Positions 15,855 through 24,000 of a stretch of 35,669 nucleotides of DNA are shown here, one piece after another. Below the pieces are notes generated by a model. That model saw only the letters and a list, made by a program, of their open reading frames with translations, searched no databases and was not told the origin of the DNA. The DNA is from Anaerolineales bacterium (GTDB taxonomy: Bacteria > Chloroflexota > Anaerolineae > Anaerolineales > UBA4823): positions 1-35,669 of the forward strand of contig JAFGBV010000159.1 of assembly GCA_016932955.1 (NCBI GenBank), in the 5' to 3' direction. Numbering within the stretch: position 1 is the stretch's first letter; the number at the start of each line of letters is the position of its first letter. Position numbers and translations under genes: made by a program.

Positions 15855-16300
15855 AGTTGAGGGCGGATGGCGCATCCGAGCAGTGCTAGCACGGCGTCCT
15901 GGGCAGCTTGCATGCGCTGCTTCTCAGCATCTTCTCCGTGATCATACCCGAGCAGGTGCAGTAAGCCGTGTACTGCCAACAGTTGCAGTTCGTCTGCCAG
16001 CCGGTGCTTGCCCGCCTCAGCCTGGGCGCGGGCGCGCGGCAGCGAGATCAGCACATCCCCCAGGTAGAGGGCGCCAGTTTCCGGGTCTTTTTCCCCCGCG
16101 GCAAAAGAGAGCACATCTGTAGGCGCATCGATGCTGCGATACTCCAGGTTGAGTTGTTGGAGCAGCTCATCGTCTCCGATCACTAATGTGGCCTCTGCTG
16201 CCTCGTTACCCGCAAAAGCCAGCGTCTGCAGGGCAGCCTGCTCCAGCAGTGCAGGATCGACGGGGAGTTGAAGGGGGGGATTAATTTGCAGGTTGATCAT
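15851..16300 (-). CDS. ybeY: Endoribonuclease YbeY (rRNA maturation factor)
   Basis: A 149-aa metalloenzyme for 16S rRNA 3' processing and ribosome quality control. The zinc motif HGLLHLLGYDH is intact, with the three histidines in the usual spacing, preceded by DVLSFAAGEKD and LGDVLIS. The start at 16300 (MINLQINP) gives the typical family length; the upstream in-frame ATG would add 38 residues of shadow sequence inside the upstream gene. It overlaps the upstream HD-domain gene by 20 bp and dgkA by 4 bp. The order HD phosphohydrolase, ybeY, dgkA is the classic one also seen in Firmicutes. Confidence 0.96.
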   Translation of the reverse strand: MINLQINPPLQLPVDPALLEQAALQTLAFAGNEAAEATLVIGDDELLQQLNLEYRSIDAPTDVLSFAAGEKDPETGALYLGDVLISLPRARAQAEAGKHRLADELQLLAVHGLLHLLGYDHGEDAEKQRMQAAQDAVLALLGCAIRPQL

Positions 16301-18440
16301 GGGGTGGGGTTTCCATCCCCTGGGTAGCTCCTTCGGGCAGCGCAGGCGCTTGGCCTGCTGGCAGCGCGGCATCCTGGGCCAGGCTTGGGTAAGCAATGCG
16401 TGGGTGGTAAACACCGCGCAGGGTGGCGATGAAGGATTCCTGGATCAGCGCTAACTCGCGCAGCGTTAAGTCGGAATCATCCAACTGCCCGCTATCCAGG
16501 CGATTCTTGATCACGGTGCGGATCAGTTCTGCCAGCTCGTATTCGTCGCGCGGTTGTTCGGCGCGCATGCGCGCTTCGCATCCATCTGCCAGCATCAGCA
16601 GGGCAGTTTCGCGTGAGCGCGGGCGCGGGCCTGGGTAACGGAACTTCTCGATATCCACGAGGCTCTCATCGTCCCCAACCGCCTCCGTCGCCCGCGCATA
16701 CTGGTAACGGGTGATCATCGTACCATGGTGCTCGAGAATAAAGTCCTGGATGCGCGAGGGCAGGCGATACTTGCGCGCCAGCTCTATCCCATCGCGCACA
16801 TGACGCAGGATGTTGGCCGCGCTAACCTCCGGATCCAAATCGTCGTGAGGGTTCACGTTGCTGACCTGCTGGTTTTCCACAAAGTAAAAAGCGTTGGCTG
16901 CTTTGCCGGCATCGTGGTAGAGCGCCCCCACCCGTGCCAACATGGCATCAGCTCCGATGCGTTCTGCAGCCTGTTCCACCAGGTTGGATAACTGCAGGCT
17001 GTGCTGGTAGGTGCCAGGAGCGTTGCGCAAGATGAATTGCAACAGTGGGTGATCAGGCCGTGAAAGCTCGATCAGTTGCAGGTTGGTTGTGCGGTCAAGC
17101 AGTTGAGCCAGGAAATAATGCAGCACCAGGCTGATGCCCGCTGAAACCATGCCATTCACCACTGCCGCGGCTGCCAGTGTGGCCAGCCCTACCCAATCGG
17201 CAGAGAGTTTTTGCAGGTGATAGACGGAGGTCACCAGCGCCCCCGAAACGGCAATCGCTGCACCCGCCCAAAAGAAAGAAGTCACATGTTGGGCGCGGCG
17301 CAAGGCCAGGATGCCAAAGATCCCGCTGAGGGTATAAAAAACAATCAGGTCTACCGCATAGGGCAGGTTGAAGGCACTTAAGACTGCCAGTGGAAAGAGG
17401 GTGGCGATTGTCAGTTCTGCCCCATATAAGGCTGCAATCGTTAGGCCGTATGCCATAATCGGAAAAGCGAAAGGCAGCACGGTATGCTCCGGAATGATCA
17501 GGCGGGCAGATACCAGAAATACCAGCCACAGGGTGGTAAGGATGGTGATGGAGCGCAAATGATGATCAAAGAACCCTAACCTTGTGGCGCGTTGCAGGTA
17601 TGCGATGAGGAAAGCACTGCTAACGATGGTGAGTATAATGGCGCTGGCAGTATCCTGCCAGCGGCTGGCAGGCTGGGCCAGCCCATATTCTTGCAGCGCT
17701 TCAAGGTCGGTCTCGCTGATCACCTCGCCGCGCTTGACGATCGTCTCATTGCTCAGGAAAGTCCGCACCACGGGGGGGGTGTTCTCGCGTGCCTGCTGGC
17801 GGGCGGCTTGTGTCATTTCCTCGTTGTATATGCTGTTAGGCGCTACAAAAGCCGTCACCAGCTCGGCGACGATCAGCGCCTGATCTTCCGACAATGAAAG
17901 GCTGACCAATGTGGGCACGCTACGACGAGTATCTTCGACCCGGTTCTCGCGAATGGTATTGCGCATCACCTGCTCGAGCACGATGATGGCTTCCTGGCTC
18001 ACCGCCTGCCAGCGCAGATCGCTCATCTCCAGGATGGCCAGTGCGGTATCGTGTTTGATCTCGATATCCTCTAAAGCGGAAAGATCAGCCATTTTCTGAT
18101 CCTGCGTGGCATACAGATCAGCGCGCACACTGATAATGAATGCCAGGGCAGAGCGCAGGCGCTCTAGTTGTTTACGGGCAATATTCGTATCGGGGGTAGT
18201 GTAAACAGGTGCTAAGGCATCTGCTGCCGCCTGGCGCTGAATCTCGGTCAGAATCTGGCTTTCGTAAGAGTAGGGATAGGGCGCCTGGATATCGTAAGGC
18301 GCTACTTCTCCCACCTGCAGCGGGTTTTGCGTCTGGTCTGCTACCTGCGGGTAGAGCAAGGCAAAGAGAACGACCGCGTTGAACAGCAGCAACAGGGCCG
18401 CCAGAAAAATTGTGCGCCGGTTGAACAGCTCTTTGTTCAC
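16281..18440 (-). CDS. pgpH: 7TM-HD phosphohydrolase, PgpH-type c-di-AMP phosphodiesterase
   Basis: A 719-aa membrane enzyme. One N-terminal membrane helix (about 10-32) is followed by an extracytoplasmic 7TMR-HDED domain (about 50-260), a block of seven membrane helices (about 265-480), and a cytoplasmic HD domain (about 500-650). The HD domain has HSLQLSNLVEQAAERIGAD, YHDAGK (the HD pair), ILRHVRDG and ILEHHGT as metal ligands. Characterised members hydrolyse the second messenger c-di-AMP; that specificity is inferred from family and gene neighbourhood. Translation starts at GTG 18440 with a weak upstream GGGATGG. The C-terminal 30 residues are Pro/Ala-rich. It is 11 bp after yqeY. Confidence 0.9.
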   Translation of the reverse strand: MNKELFNRRTIFLAALLLLFNAVVLFALLYPQVADQTQNPLQVGEVAPYDIQAPYPYSYESQILTEIQRQAAADALAPVYTTPDTNIARKQLERLRSALAFIISVRADLYATQDQKMADLSALEDIEIKHDTALAILEMSDLRWQAVSQEAIIVLEQVMRNTIRENRVEDTRRSVPTLVSLSLSEDQALIVAELVTAFVAPNSIYNEEMTQAARQQARENTPPVVRTFLSNETIVKRGEVISETDLEALQEYGLAQPASRWQDTASAIILTIVSSAFLIAYLQRATRLGFFDHHLRSITILTTLWLVFLVSARLIIPEHTVLPFAFPIMAYGLTIAALYGAELTIATLFPLAVLSAFNLPYAVDLIVFYTLSGIFGILALRRAQHVTSFFWAGAAIAVSGALVTSVYHLQKLSADWVGLATLAAAAVVNGMVSAGISLVLHYFLAQLLDRTTNLQLIELSRPDHPLLQFILRNAPGTYQHSLQLSNLVEQAAERIGADAMLARVGALYHDAGKAANAFYFVENQQVSNVNPHDDLDPEVSAANILRHVRDGIELARKYRLPSRIQDFILEHHGTMITRYQYARATEAVGDDESLVDIEKFRYPGPRPRSRETALLMLADGCEARMRAEQPRDEYELAELIRTVIKNRLDSGQLDDSDLTLRELALIQESFIATLRGVYHPRIAYPSLAQDAALPAGQAPALPEGATQGMETPPHDQPAN

Positions 18441-18451
18441 GCCATCCCAGT

Positions 18452-18895
18452 TTACTGCAGTGCTCTGCGCACTGCCTGGCTTGCCTGGTCGCCTGTGGCG
18501 CGCCCTTGCAGGTGCGGCATCAAGACCTTCATCACTTGTCCCATCTCGCGCATCGAGGTGGCGCCGGTTTCCTGGATGGCCTGTTTCACCAGGACTTCCA
18601 GTTCTTCATTTGAAAAGGCCTTGGGAAGGAAGGCTTCCAGCACGGCGATCTCGTTTTCTGCCGCTGCCACCAGATCGCTGCGCCCGGCGCGTTCCGCGTC
18701 AGCAATCGACTCGCGTCGTGATTTCACCTCTTTCTGTAAGATTCCCATCAGACCGGATTCGTCCAGCGACTGGCCTTTTTCAACTTCAGCAAGCTGGATT
18801 GCAGTGAGCGCCATGCGCAGGGTATTCTTGCGCGTGGTATCCCCAGCACGCATGGCTTCTTGGAGAGAATTGCGTAATTGTGATTTAAGGTCCAT
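18452..18895 (-). CDS. yqeY: GatB/YqeY domain protein
   Basis: A 147-aa protein that matches the YqeY family in full: N-terminal MDLKSQLRNSLQEAMRAGD, then KEVKSRRESI, AFLPK and a C-terminal tail-like domain with MGQVMKVLMPHLQGRATG. The domain is shared with the C-terminus of the GatB amidotransferase subunit and is thought to contact tRNA; the role of the free-standing protein is not settled. It sits 6 bp after the HIT gene and 11 bp before the HD phosphohydrolase. Confidence 0.94.
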   Translation of the reverse strand: MDLKSQLRNSLQEAMRAGDTTRKNTLRMALTAIQLAEVEKGQSLDESGLMGILQKEVKSRRESIADAERAGRSDLVAAAENEIAVLEAFLPKAFSNEELEVLVKQAIQETGATSMREMGQVMKVLMPHLQGRATGDQASQAVRRALQ

Positions 18896-18901
18896 TTCCT
18901 T

Positions 18902-19246
18902 TTATCCAACGGGGTAGCGCATGTGACGCCCCCCAAGCAGGTGCATGTGCAGGTGGAAAACCACCTGCCCGCTATCGGGCCCGGTATTCACGATCAGCCT
19001 GTACCCGCTTTGCTGAATACCCTCTTGTTCGGCAATCTGCCGCGCCACAGTAAAGAGCTTGCCCAGCACTGCTACGTGTTCTGCTGTGGCTTCATTCACC
19101 GAGCCAATATGCTGGTTGGGTACGATCAGAATGTGCACTGGCGCGGCAGGGTGGATATCCTGGAATGCGGTAATGCTTTCATCCTGATATACAATCTTGC
19201 CGGGTTGTTGCCCAGCGATGATCTTGCAGAAGGCACAATCTGTCAT
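18902..19246 (-). CDS. HIT-family nucleotide hydrolase (HINT branch)
   Basis: A 114-aa histidine-triad protein. The catalytic motif HLHMHLLGG is at the C-terminal end, with the HINT-type N-terminus DCAFCKIIAGQ and HILIVPNQHI in the middle. CxxC in the first residues may bind zinc, as in many HINT proteins. The family hydrolyses AMP-linked phosphoramidates; the physiological substrate is unknown. The gene has no clear Shine-Dalgarno site and follows mtaB by 24 bp. Confidence 0.94.
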   Translation of the reverse strand: MTDCAFCKIIAGQQPGKIVYQDESITAFQDIHPAAPVHILIVPNQHIGSVNEATAEHVAVLGKLFTVARQIAEQEGIQQSGYRLIVNTGPDSGQVVFHLHMHLLGGRHMRYPVG

Positions 19247-19270
19247 TAAGGCTCTAGTCTTTCTGCGCCA

Positions 19271-20569
19271 TCAGGCGGGTGTAAAGAGTATTTCGCCATA
19301 TAGCCCGTCTGGCAGTTGGCGGGTCAGCCGAACGGGAGTGATTTTGTTCCAGAGAGGTGTGCTCGCCCGCGCAGCAATGCGCAGGTAGTTGCCGGTCAGC
19401 CCGCTCAGCGCCCAATCCTGCTCACCCTGGGCATTGACGCTTTCCCACAGCACCTCCATTTGCTGGCCCACAAAGCGGGACTGGTATGCCTGCGCAGCCT
19501 GCTTGAAAACCTGCCGCATCGCCGCATTGCGCTCTTTGCGAACGGAGTGGGGGATTTGATCCGGCATGCGCGCTGCAGGAGTACCAGGACGGGCAGAATA
19601 CGTGAATACATGCCCGTCGGCAAAGCTCATCTGGCGCACAAATGCCAGGCTTTCCGCAAACTCACTGTCGCTTTCGCCGGGGAAGCCGACAATGATATCC
19701 GTCGTCACTGCCAGGTCTGGGATGGCCGCGCGGGCAGCCTCAACCAGGCTGGCGTAGTGCTCAGGCGTGGTCTTGCGCGCCATACGGCGCAGCGTGGTTG
19801 GGCAGCCAGACTGCAACGGCAGGTGCAGGTGGCGGCAGAGCCGGGGATTTTCCCATAGGTTAAAAAAATCCTCATCCAGGTTCCAAGGTTCCACGGAAGA
19901 AAGGCGCAAGCGCGGCACCTGGCTCTTAGCCAGCGCCTCTTGCACCAATGCTTTGAGCGATTGCGCCGGCTCCAAGTCTGCGCCCCATGCGCCCAGCTGC
20001 ACACCCGTGAGCACGATCTCCTGCGCGCCTCCCTGGCAGGCAGCCCGGATATCCGCCAGGATTTCAGACGTGCTGAGGCTGTGAGCGAGCCCACGTGCCA
20101 GGCGGGTGATGCAGTATGTGCAGTGCTCGTTGCAGCCATCCTGTGCTTTGATGAAGGCACGCGTTCGTAATCGCGCACCGGGGAGGGGCGTGCGCACAGT
20201 GTATTCCAGATCGAGATCACCCGCTGGGCGCTGCAGGACGATGGGCGCTAACTGGTCTTTGTGGGCATTTTCAATCACCCGGCTCACACCCGGCAGCGCC
20301 AAGGCTTCCTCGGGGTTCAGACTCGACCAGCACCCCGTGACGATGATCTGCCGGTTCTCAGCCGAACCCAGACGGCGGGCTGCCTGGCGGATTTTCTGGC
20401 GCGAGTCAGATGCCGCCGCGGCGGTGACGCTGCACGTGTTCACTACTACCATGTCAGCCAGCCGGGCGTCATCGACCAGCATATGGCCAGCTGCACGGAA
20501 CTGGCGCCCATAGCGCTCGATCTCGCTCTGGTTCAGGCGGCAACCAACCGAATCCAGGTAGATTTTCAT
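19271..20569 (-). CDS. mtaB: tRNA t6A37 methylthiotransferase
   Basis: A 432-aa radical-SAM enzyme that converts t6A to ms2t6A at position 37 of ANN-decoding tRNAs. An N-terminal UPF0004 domain carries the three cysteines for the auxiliary cluster (VGCRLNQSE, NTCSV, TGCWS). The radical SAM motif is CNEHCTYC (CxxxCxxC), and a C-terminal TRAM domain binds tRNA. GCRLNQ plus the short N-terminus favours MtaB over MiaB or RimO. The start at 20569 (MKIYLDSVGC) is conserved; in-frame codons upstream run through an intergenic hairpin. No Shine-Dalgarno site is evident. First gene of the run to dgkA. Confidence 0.93.
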   Translation of the reverse strand: MKIYLDSVGCRLNQSEIERYGRQFRAAGHMLVDDARLADMVVVNTCSVTAAAASDSRQKIRQAARRLGSAENRQIIVTGCWSSLNPEEALALPGVSRVIENAHKDQLAPIVLQRPAGDLDLEYTVRTPLPGARLRTRAFIKAQDGCNEHCTYCITRLARGLAHSLSTSEILADIRAACQGGAQEIVLTGVQLGAWGADLEPAQSLKALVQEALAKSQVPRLRLSSVEPWNLDEDFFNLWENPRLCRHLHLPLQSGCPTTLRRMARKTTPEHYASLVEAARAAIPDLAVTTDIIVGFPGESDSEFAESLAFVRQMSFADGHVFTYSARPGTPAARMPDQIPHSVRKERNAAMRQVFKQAAQAYQSRFVGQQMEVLWESVNAQGEQDWALSGLTGNYLRIAARASTPLWNKITPVRLTRQLPDGLYGEILFTPA

Positions 20570-20589
20570 GCTAGCAACTGAGAGAAGCA

Positions 20590-20621
20590 GGGTGTCGGCG
20601 GCGCTTATGCAGCCAACACCC
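20590..20621 (-). terminator. Hairpin between the lipoprotein gene and mtaB
   Basis: In minus-strand RNA, GGGUGUUGGC pairs with GCCGACACCC (one G-U pair; loop of 12). There is no U-run, so it may be a weak terminator of the kinase-lipoprotein transcript or may attenuate readthrough into mtaB. Confidence 0.4.
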
Positions 20622-20648
20622 CACCACTCTAGAATTTCAGGATGATGC

Positions 20649-21287
20649 TTAAGGCTGAAGCACCTTGAAGTTATCGAAGTGGATGTCTGTGCCGGGGGTG
20701 TCGTAGGTGCCCGCAATCAGACCCACATCACCGGATGACCATTCCGAATCGCTTTGTTGGGCTAATTGTGTGCCATTGACGTATAGGGTCAGCGTTGAGC
20801 CAACGCAATCCAGGCGGATGGTGTTGAGCGCGTTACCCTGTGCAATTGCATCACTGTATGGCAGTTCCGTCATACCCAGCAGCTCCTGCGAGGCGTCCTT
20901 CACTTTGGCAATCCCGTAATAACCATCGCTGCTGATGATGCCATAGTAGAAGTTGCTCTCATCCTGGTAGCGGCAGATCACACCGAAATCGTTGTCATCC
21001 ACACCGCCCACCTTCGTCGCCTCAACTTCAACCCGCACATCGCTGAAGTTCAGGCCTGGATTAGCCCACACATCCATCTGAGTGGTATTGACCAGGATGC
21101 GGTAAACGCCGTTCTCATAATCGGTGATCCCATCATCCACGCGCACCGTATCCCAGCCGCTGCTGCTGCTGGAAAAGTCATCCTGAAACAGAACACCTGC
21201 TGGCAGGGTGGGGCTGCTCCCGCCGCAGGCAAGAATCGCCAGGGTCAGAACGAACAGCATCGCTAAAAAACCGAAATTCTTTTTCAT
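20649..21287 (-). CDS. Lipoprotein with kinase-sensor-like domain (second copy)
   Basis: A 212-aa lipoprotein: signal peptide ending in ILAC (lipidated Cys21), a short linker, then one beta-rich domain (about 32-212). The domain matches the extracytoplasmic end of the upstream kinase along its whole length: DDFSSSSSGWD, DDGITDYENGVYRI, VEVEATKVGG, GVICRYQD, ISSDGYYGIAK, LTLYVNG, SGDVGLIAGTY and FDNFKV. The overall pattern resembles a concanavalin-like/LamG or DUF1080-type jelly roll, without a visible catalytic site. Two cysteines (in GVICRY and LDCVG) are kept in all three copies and could form a disulfide. The start at 21287 has a good AAGGAG site. Confidence 0.85.
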   Translation of the reverse strand: MKKNFGFLAMLFVLTLAILACGGSSPTLPAGVLFQDDFSSSSSGWDTVRVDDGITDYENGVYRILVNTTQMDVWANPGLNFSDVRVEVEATKVGGVDDNDFGVICRYQDESNFYYGIISSDGYYGIAKVKDASQELLGMTELPYSDAIAQGNALNTIRLDCVGSTLTLYVNGTQLAQQSDSEWSSGDVGLIAGTYDTPGTDIHFDNFKVLQP

Positions 21288-21319
21288 ATCAATTCTCCTT
21301 TTTTTGTGAAATGATTCGC

Positions 21320-21994
21320 CTATGGCTTGGTGACAATAAAGTTATCAAACAGCACATCTGCTCCGGCTTCGTCATATGTGCCAACGATTATGCCCACATC
21401 TCCAGAGGTAAAGCTGCTGTCTTTCACATCTGCCAGCGTTTGCCCGTTCGCGATCAACGTCAGGTTGTCGCCTCGGCACTCAACCCGCAGATGATTCAAC
21501 ACGTTGCCAGTTTTGACCACCTGGTCATTGAATTGTAAAGTTTCCATCCCCACCAGGCTTTCTTCGCCATTTTGGAACTTGCCAATCCCGTAATACCCAT
21601 CACTGCTGATGGTCAGGAAGTAGAAATTCTCATTGTCGCGATAACGGCAGATGATGCCCAGATCATTTTCGTCCGGGCCGCCAACCTTGGTCGCATCCAC
21701 TTCGATGATCACATCGCTAAAGTTCAGGCTGGGGGTGCTCCAAAAATAGGTGTTGGCGATGTTCACCAGGATACGGTAGGAACCATCCTGGTAGTCATTG
21801 GTGCCTTCCGCATCCTGGATGCGATCCCAACCACTGGAGGGGTTGGAGAAATCATCCTGGAAGAGCAGCTTTTGTGAGGGGATATCCTGGCTATCGCCTT
21901 CCCCAAGCGGCAGGCTGATTGCTTGGCAAGCCAGCAGGCCAAGGCACAAGATAAGTAATAGGCATCGAAAACCAGTGGGCTGTTTCATTAGCAT
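21320..21994 (-). CDS. Lipoprotein with kinase-sensor-like domain (first copy)
   Basis: A lipoprotein of 224 aa from the ATG at 21994; alternatives are ATG 21988 or 22000 and GTG 22006. GGGTGGAG lies six bases before 21994. The signal peptide ends in GLLAC, then a short linker leads to the same domain as in the kinase and the next gene: DDFSNPSSGWD, IIEVDATKVGGPDENDLG, IICRYRD, ISSDGYYGIGK, SGDVGIIVGTY and FDNFIV. It begins about 25 bp after the kinase stop and ends 32 bp before the next lipoprotein gene, so the three are almost surely one transcript. Ligand unknown. Confidence 0.84.
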   Translation of the reverse strand: MLMKQPTGFRCLLLILCLGLLACQAISLPLGEGDSQDIPSQKLLFQDDFSNPSSGWDRIQDAEGTNDYQDGSYRILVNIANTYFWSTPSLNFSDVIIEVDATKVGGPDENDLGIICRYRDNENFYFLTISSDGYYGIGKFQNGEESLVGMETLQFNDQVVKTGNVLNHLRVECRGDNLTLIANGQTLADVKDSSFTSGDVGIIVGTYDEAGADVLFDNFIVTKP

Positions 21995-22018
21995 CCTCAT
22001 CTCCACCCAACATCAGCG

Positions 22019-23971
22019 CTAAGGTTGCGCAATGTAGAAATTGTCAAACAAGATATCGCTGCCGTAATTGTTGCTGGAGGTGCCAACCAACAGGCCAACA
22101 TCGCCATAACTCAGATCGGAATCCTGAGCCTGGGCTAGCAGCATATTGTTGGTGTAAAGTGTGAGGGTTTCGCCGATGCAATCAGCGCGCAGGTAATTGG
22201 TCGTTGCACCGCGGTGGATGATGTCGCTGTAATACATCGTGTCCATCTGGATCAGTGTGCTGCTGCCATTGATTACTTTGCCGATAGCGTAATAGCCGTC
22301 GCTGCTGATGATCAGGTAGTAGAAATTATCGGCATCTACCAGACGGCATAAGACGCCCAGGTAGTTATCATCCGGCCCAGCGGCCTTGGTAGCATCCACC
22401 TCAATAATCACATCATCGTCGTAAATACCAGGGGTCGCGTAAAGCGATGTATCTGGCACATTGACAAAGATGCGGAAAAAGCCATTCTCGTAATCGGTGA
22501 TGCCGTCATCACCGCGGTAGGTTGACCAGCCGCTGCTGGGATCAGAAAAATCATCCGCAAAGGTAAATAAACCTAAAGTCGGGACGGGCGTGGATAACGG
22601 CTGTAGATTTTCGGTTGGCACCATGCCCAGTATTTCTGTGGGTTTGACGCCCGGATCTATTGGCGCCGAGGCTTCGATGATCGCCCCCAGCCCAAGCAAA
22701 CCGCCCAATCCGCCAACGAAACCAAGCGTGATGCAGCCGATGATGGCCAGGATCACCAACCCGCTCATTCCCAGCCAGAACAGCCAGCCGCGTTGTTTCT
22801 TGACCGGTCTCATTGGATAAGCGCCGGGGATTGCCCGCCCCTGCATGGGAGTATTGGGCGGCGGTGTGAAATGAGGCTGCCCGATGGGCGGCGGAGGCGT
22901 GCCTGGTCTGGCAGCTTCTCTTCCCGCTTGGTCGGTCCTCTGCGGCGCAATGCCAGCCGGTGGTGGAGGCGTCAGCGGGCGCGCTTGCACCATCGCAGGA
23001 TGGCTGTCGACCACTGGCCTGACGCTTGCCTTTTGCTCGGCGCTGACTGGTGGTGACGCTTCTTGCGCAGGCGGTTGGCTGGGGAGGGGGATGGGTGTGG
23101 CTGGTGGTGGGGGCGCTACAACAGGCTTGCTCTCCCGTCCACCTTGCGCCGTTTCGGCGCGCAGGCTGATTCCTTCCAATACGCGTGCCATCTCTGTGGC
23201 ATTGGGGAAGCGTTTATCGCGCTCTTTTGCCATTGCCCGCGAGATCAGGTTCTCGCACTCAGCTGGAAGATCGGCTTTAACCTTCAAGATGCGCGGCACC
23301 GGCTCGATCAAGTGCTTCATTGCTACACCCATCGGTGTAGTGGCCTCGTAAGGCTGCTTGCCGGTGAGCATCTCGAATACGATCGCCCCCAGAGCGTAGA
23401 TATCGCTGCGGCTGTCGATATCCGGGTCCCCGCGCGCCTGTTCAGGGCTCATGTACGAGGGCGTGCCAATCAATCCATCGCCGGTGAGGGCTACAGTAGC
23501 CTCGGCAATGCGCGCGATGCCAAAGTCGGAGAGATAGGCATTGCCATGCTGGTCAAACAGGATATTGGCGGGCTTGAGGTCGCGGTGAATGATGCCCTTG
23601 GAGTGCACGTAATCCAGCGCGGCTGCCAGGCGCGAGAAGATCTGGCTGGTTTCACTGATGGATAGGGGGCCATCCTTCAGTCGCTGCGAAAGCGAGCTGC
23701 CGGTCATATAGCGCATCACCAGGTATGGTTGTTCGTTTTCTTCGCCAAAATCATATACTGGCACGATACCCGGATACTCCAGCGCGGCGATGGTTTGCGC
23801 CTCACGCTCAAAGCGCGCCCGAAAGGTGCTTTCGTGGATAATGGCGGCTGGCAGCATCTTGATGGCAACATCCCGCTTAAAACGCGGATCATGTGCCTGG
23901 TAGACGGTAGCCATCCCGCCCCGGCCTAGTTCGGCAATGACCTCATAGCGGCCAATTCGTTCTGGGTTCAT
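22019..23971 (-). CDS. Transmembrane Ser/Thr protein kinase with extracytoplasmic sensor domain
   Basis: A 650-aa Hanks-type (PknB-like) receptor kinase. Residues 8 to about 270 form the kinase: glycine loop GRGGMATVY, Lys38 (VAIK), catalytic H129-R130-D131 (HRDLKPAN), DFG 149-151, and activation segment to SPEQARG. All catalytic residues are present. A Pro-rich cytoplasmic linker (about 275-395) precedes one membrane helix (about 396-430). The C-terminal domain (about 470-650: DDFSDPSSGW, EVDATKAAG, GVLCRLVD, ISSDGYYAIGK, SYGDVGLLVGT, LFDNFYI) lies outside the membrane and is duplicated in the two following lipoproteins. No PASTA repeats, so it is not a peptidoglycan-type PknB sensor. No Shine-Dalgarno site; see the -10 at 23979. 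Confidence 0.95.
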   Translation of the reverse strand: MNPERIGRYEVIAELGRGGMATVYQAHDPRFKRDVAIKMLPAAIIHESTFRARFEREAQTIAALEYPGIVPVYDFGEENEQPYLVMRYMTGSSLSQRLKDGPLSISETSQIFSRLAAALDYVHSKGIIHRDLKPANILFDQHGNAYLSDFGIARIAEATVALTGDGLIGTPSYMSPEQARGDPDIDSRSDIYALGAIVFEMLTGKQPYEATTPMGVAMKHLIEPVPRILKVKADLPAECENLISRAMAKERDKRFPNATEMARVLEGISLRAETAQGGRESKPVVAPPPPATPIPLPSQPPAQEASPPVSAEQKASVRPVVDSHPAMVQARPLTPPPPAGIAPQRTDQAGREAARPGTPPPPIGQPHFTPPPNTPMQGRAIPGAYPMRPVKKQRGWLFWLGMSGLVILAIIGCITLGFVGGLGGLLGLGAIIEASAPIDPGVKPTEILGMVPTENLQPLSTPVPTLGLFTFADDFSDPSSGWSTYRGDDGITDYENGFFRIFVNVPDTSLYATPGIYDDDVIIEVDATKAAGPDDNYLGVLCRLVDADNFYYLIISSDGYYAIGKVINGSSTLIQMDTMYYSDIIHRGATTNYLRADCIGETLTLYTNNMLLAQAQDSDLSYGDVGLLVGTSSNNYGSDILFDNFYIAQP

Positions 23972-23978
23972 TGTTATA

Positions 23979-23984
23979 ATTTTA
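23979..23984 (-). promoter_or_regulatory. Extended -10 box of the kinase gene, probably leaderless
   Basis: On the minus strand, TGCTAAAAT (extended -10 form TGnTAAAAT) ends seven bases before the kinase ATG, placing the transcript start at the start codon. It overlaps the end of the TPR gene's downstream gap, so the kinase could be made both from this promoter and by readthrough. Confidence 0.4.
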
Positions 23985-24000
23985 GCATAGGCGGAGAAAA

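Noticed and set aside
16301..16414. 38-residue N-terminal extension of YbeY
   Set aside because: It lies wholly within the HD phosphohydrolase gene and is not part of the family; ATG 16300 gives normal length.
20570..20716. 49-residue N-terminal extension of MtaB
   Set aside because: It runs through the intergenic hairpin and into the 3' end of the lipoprotein gene; MKIYLDSVGC is the family start.
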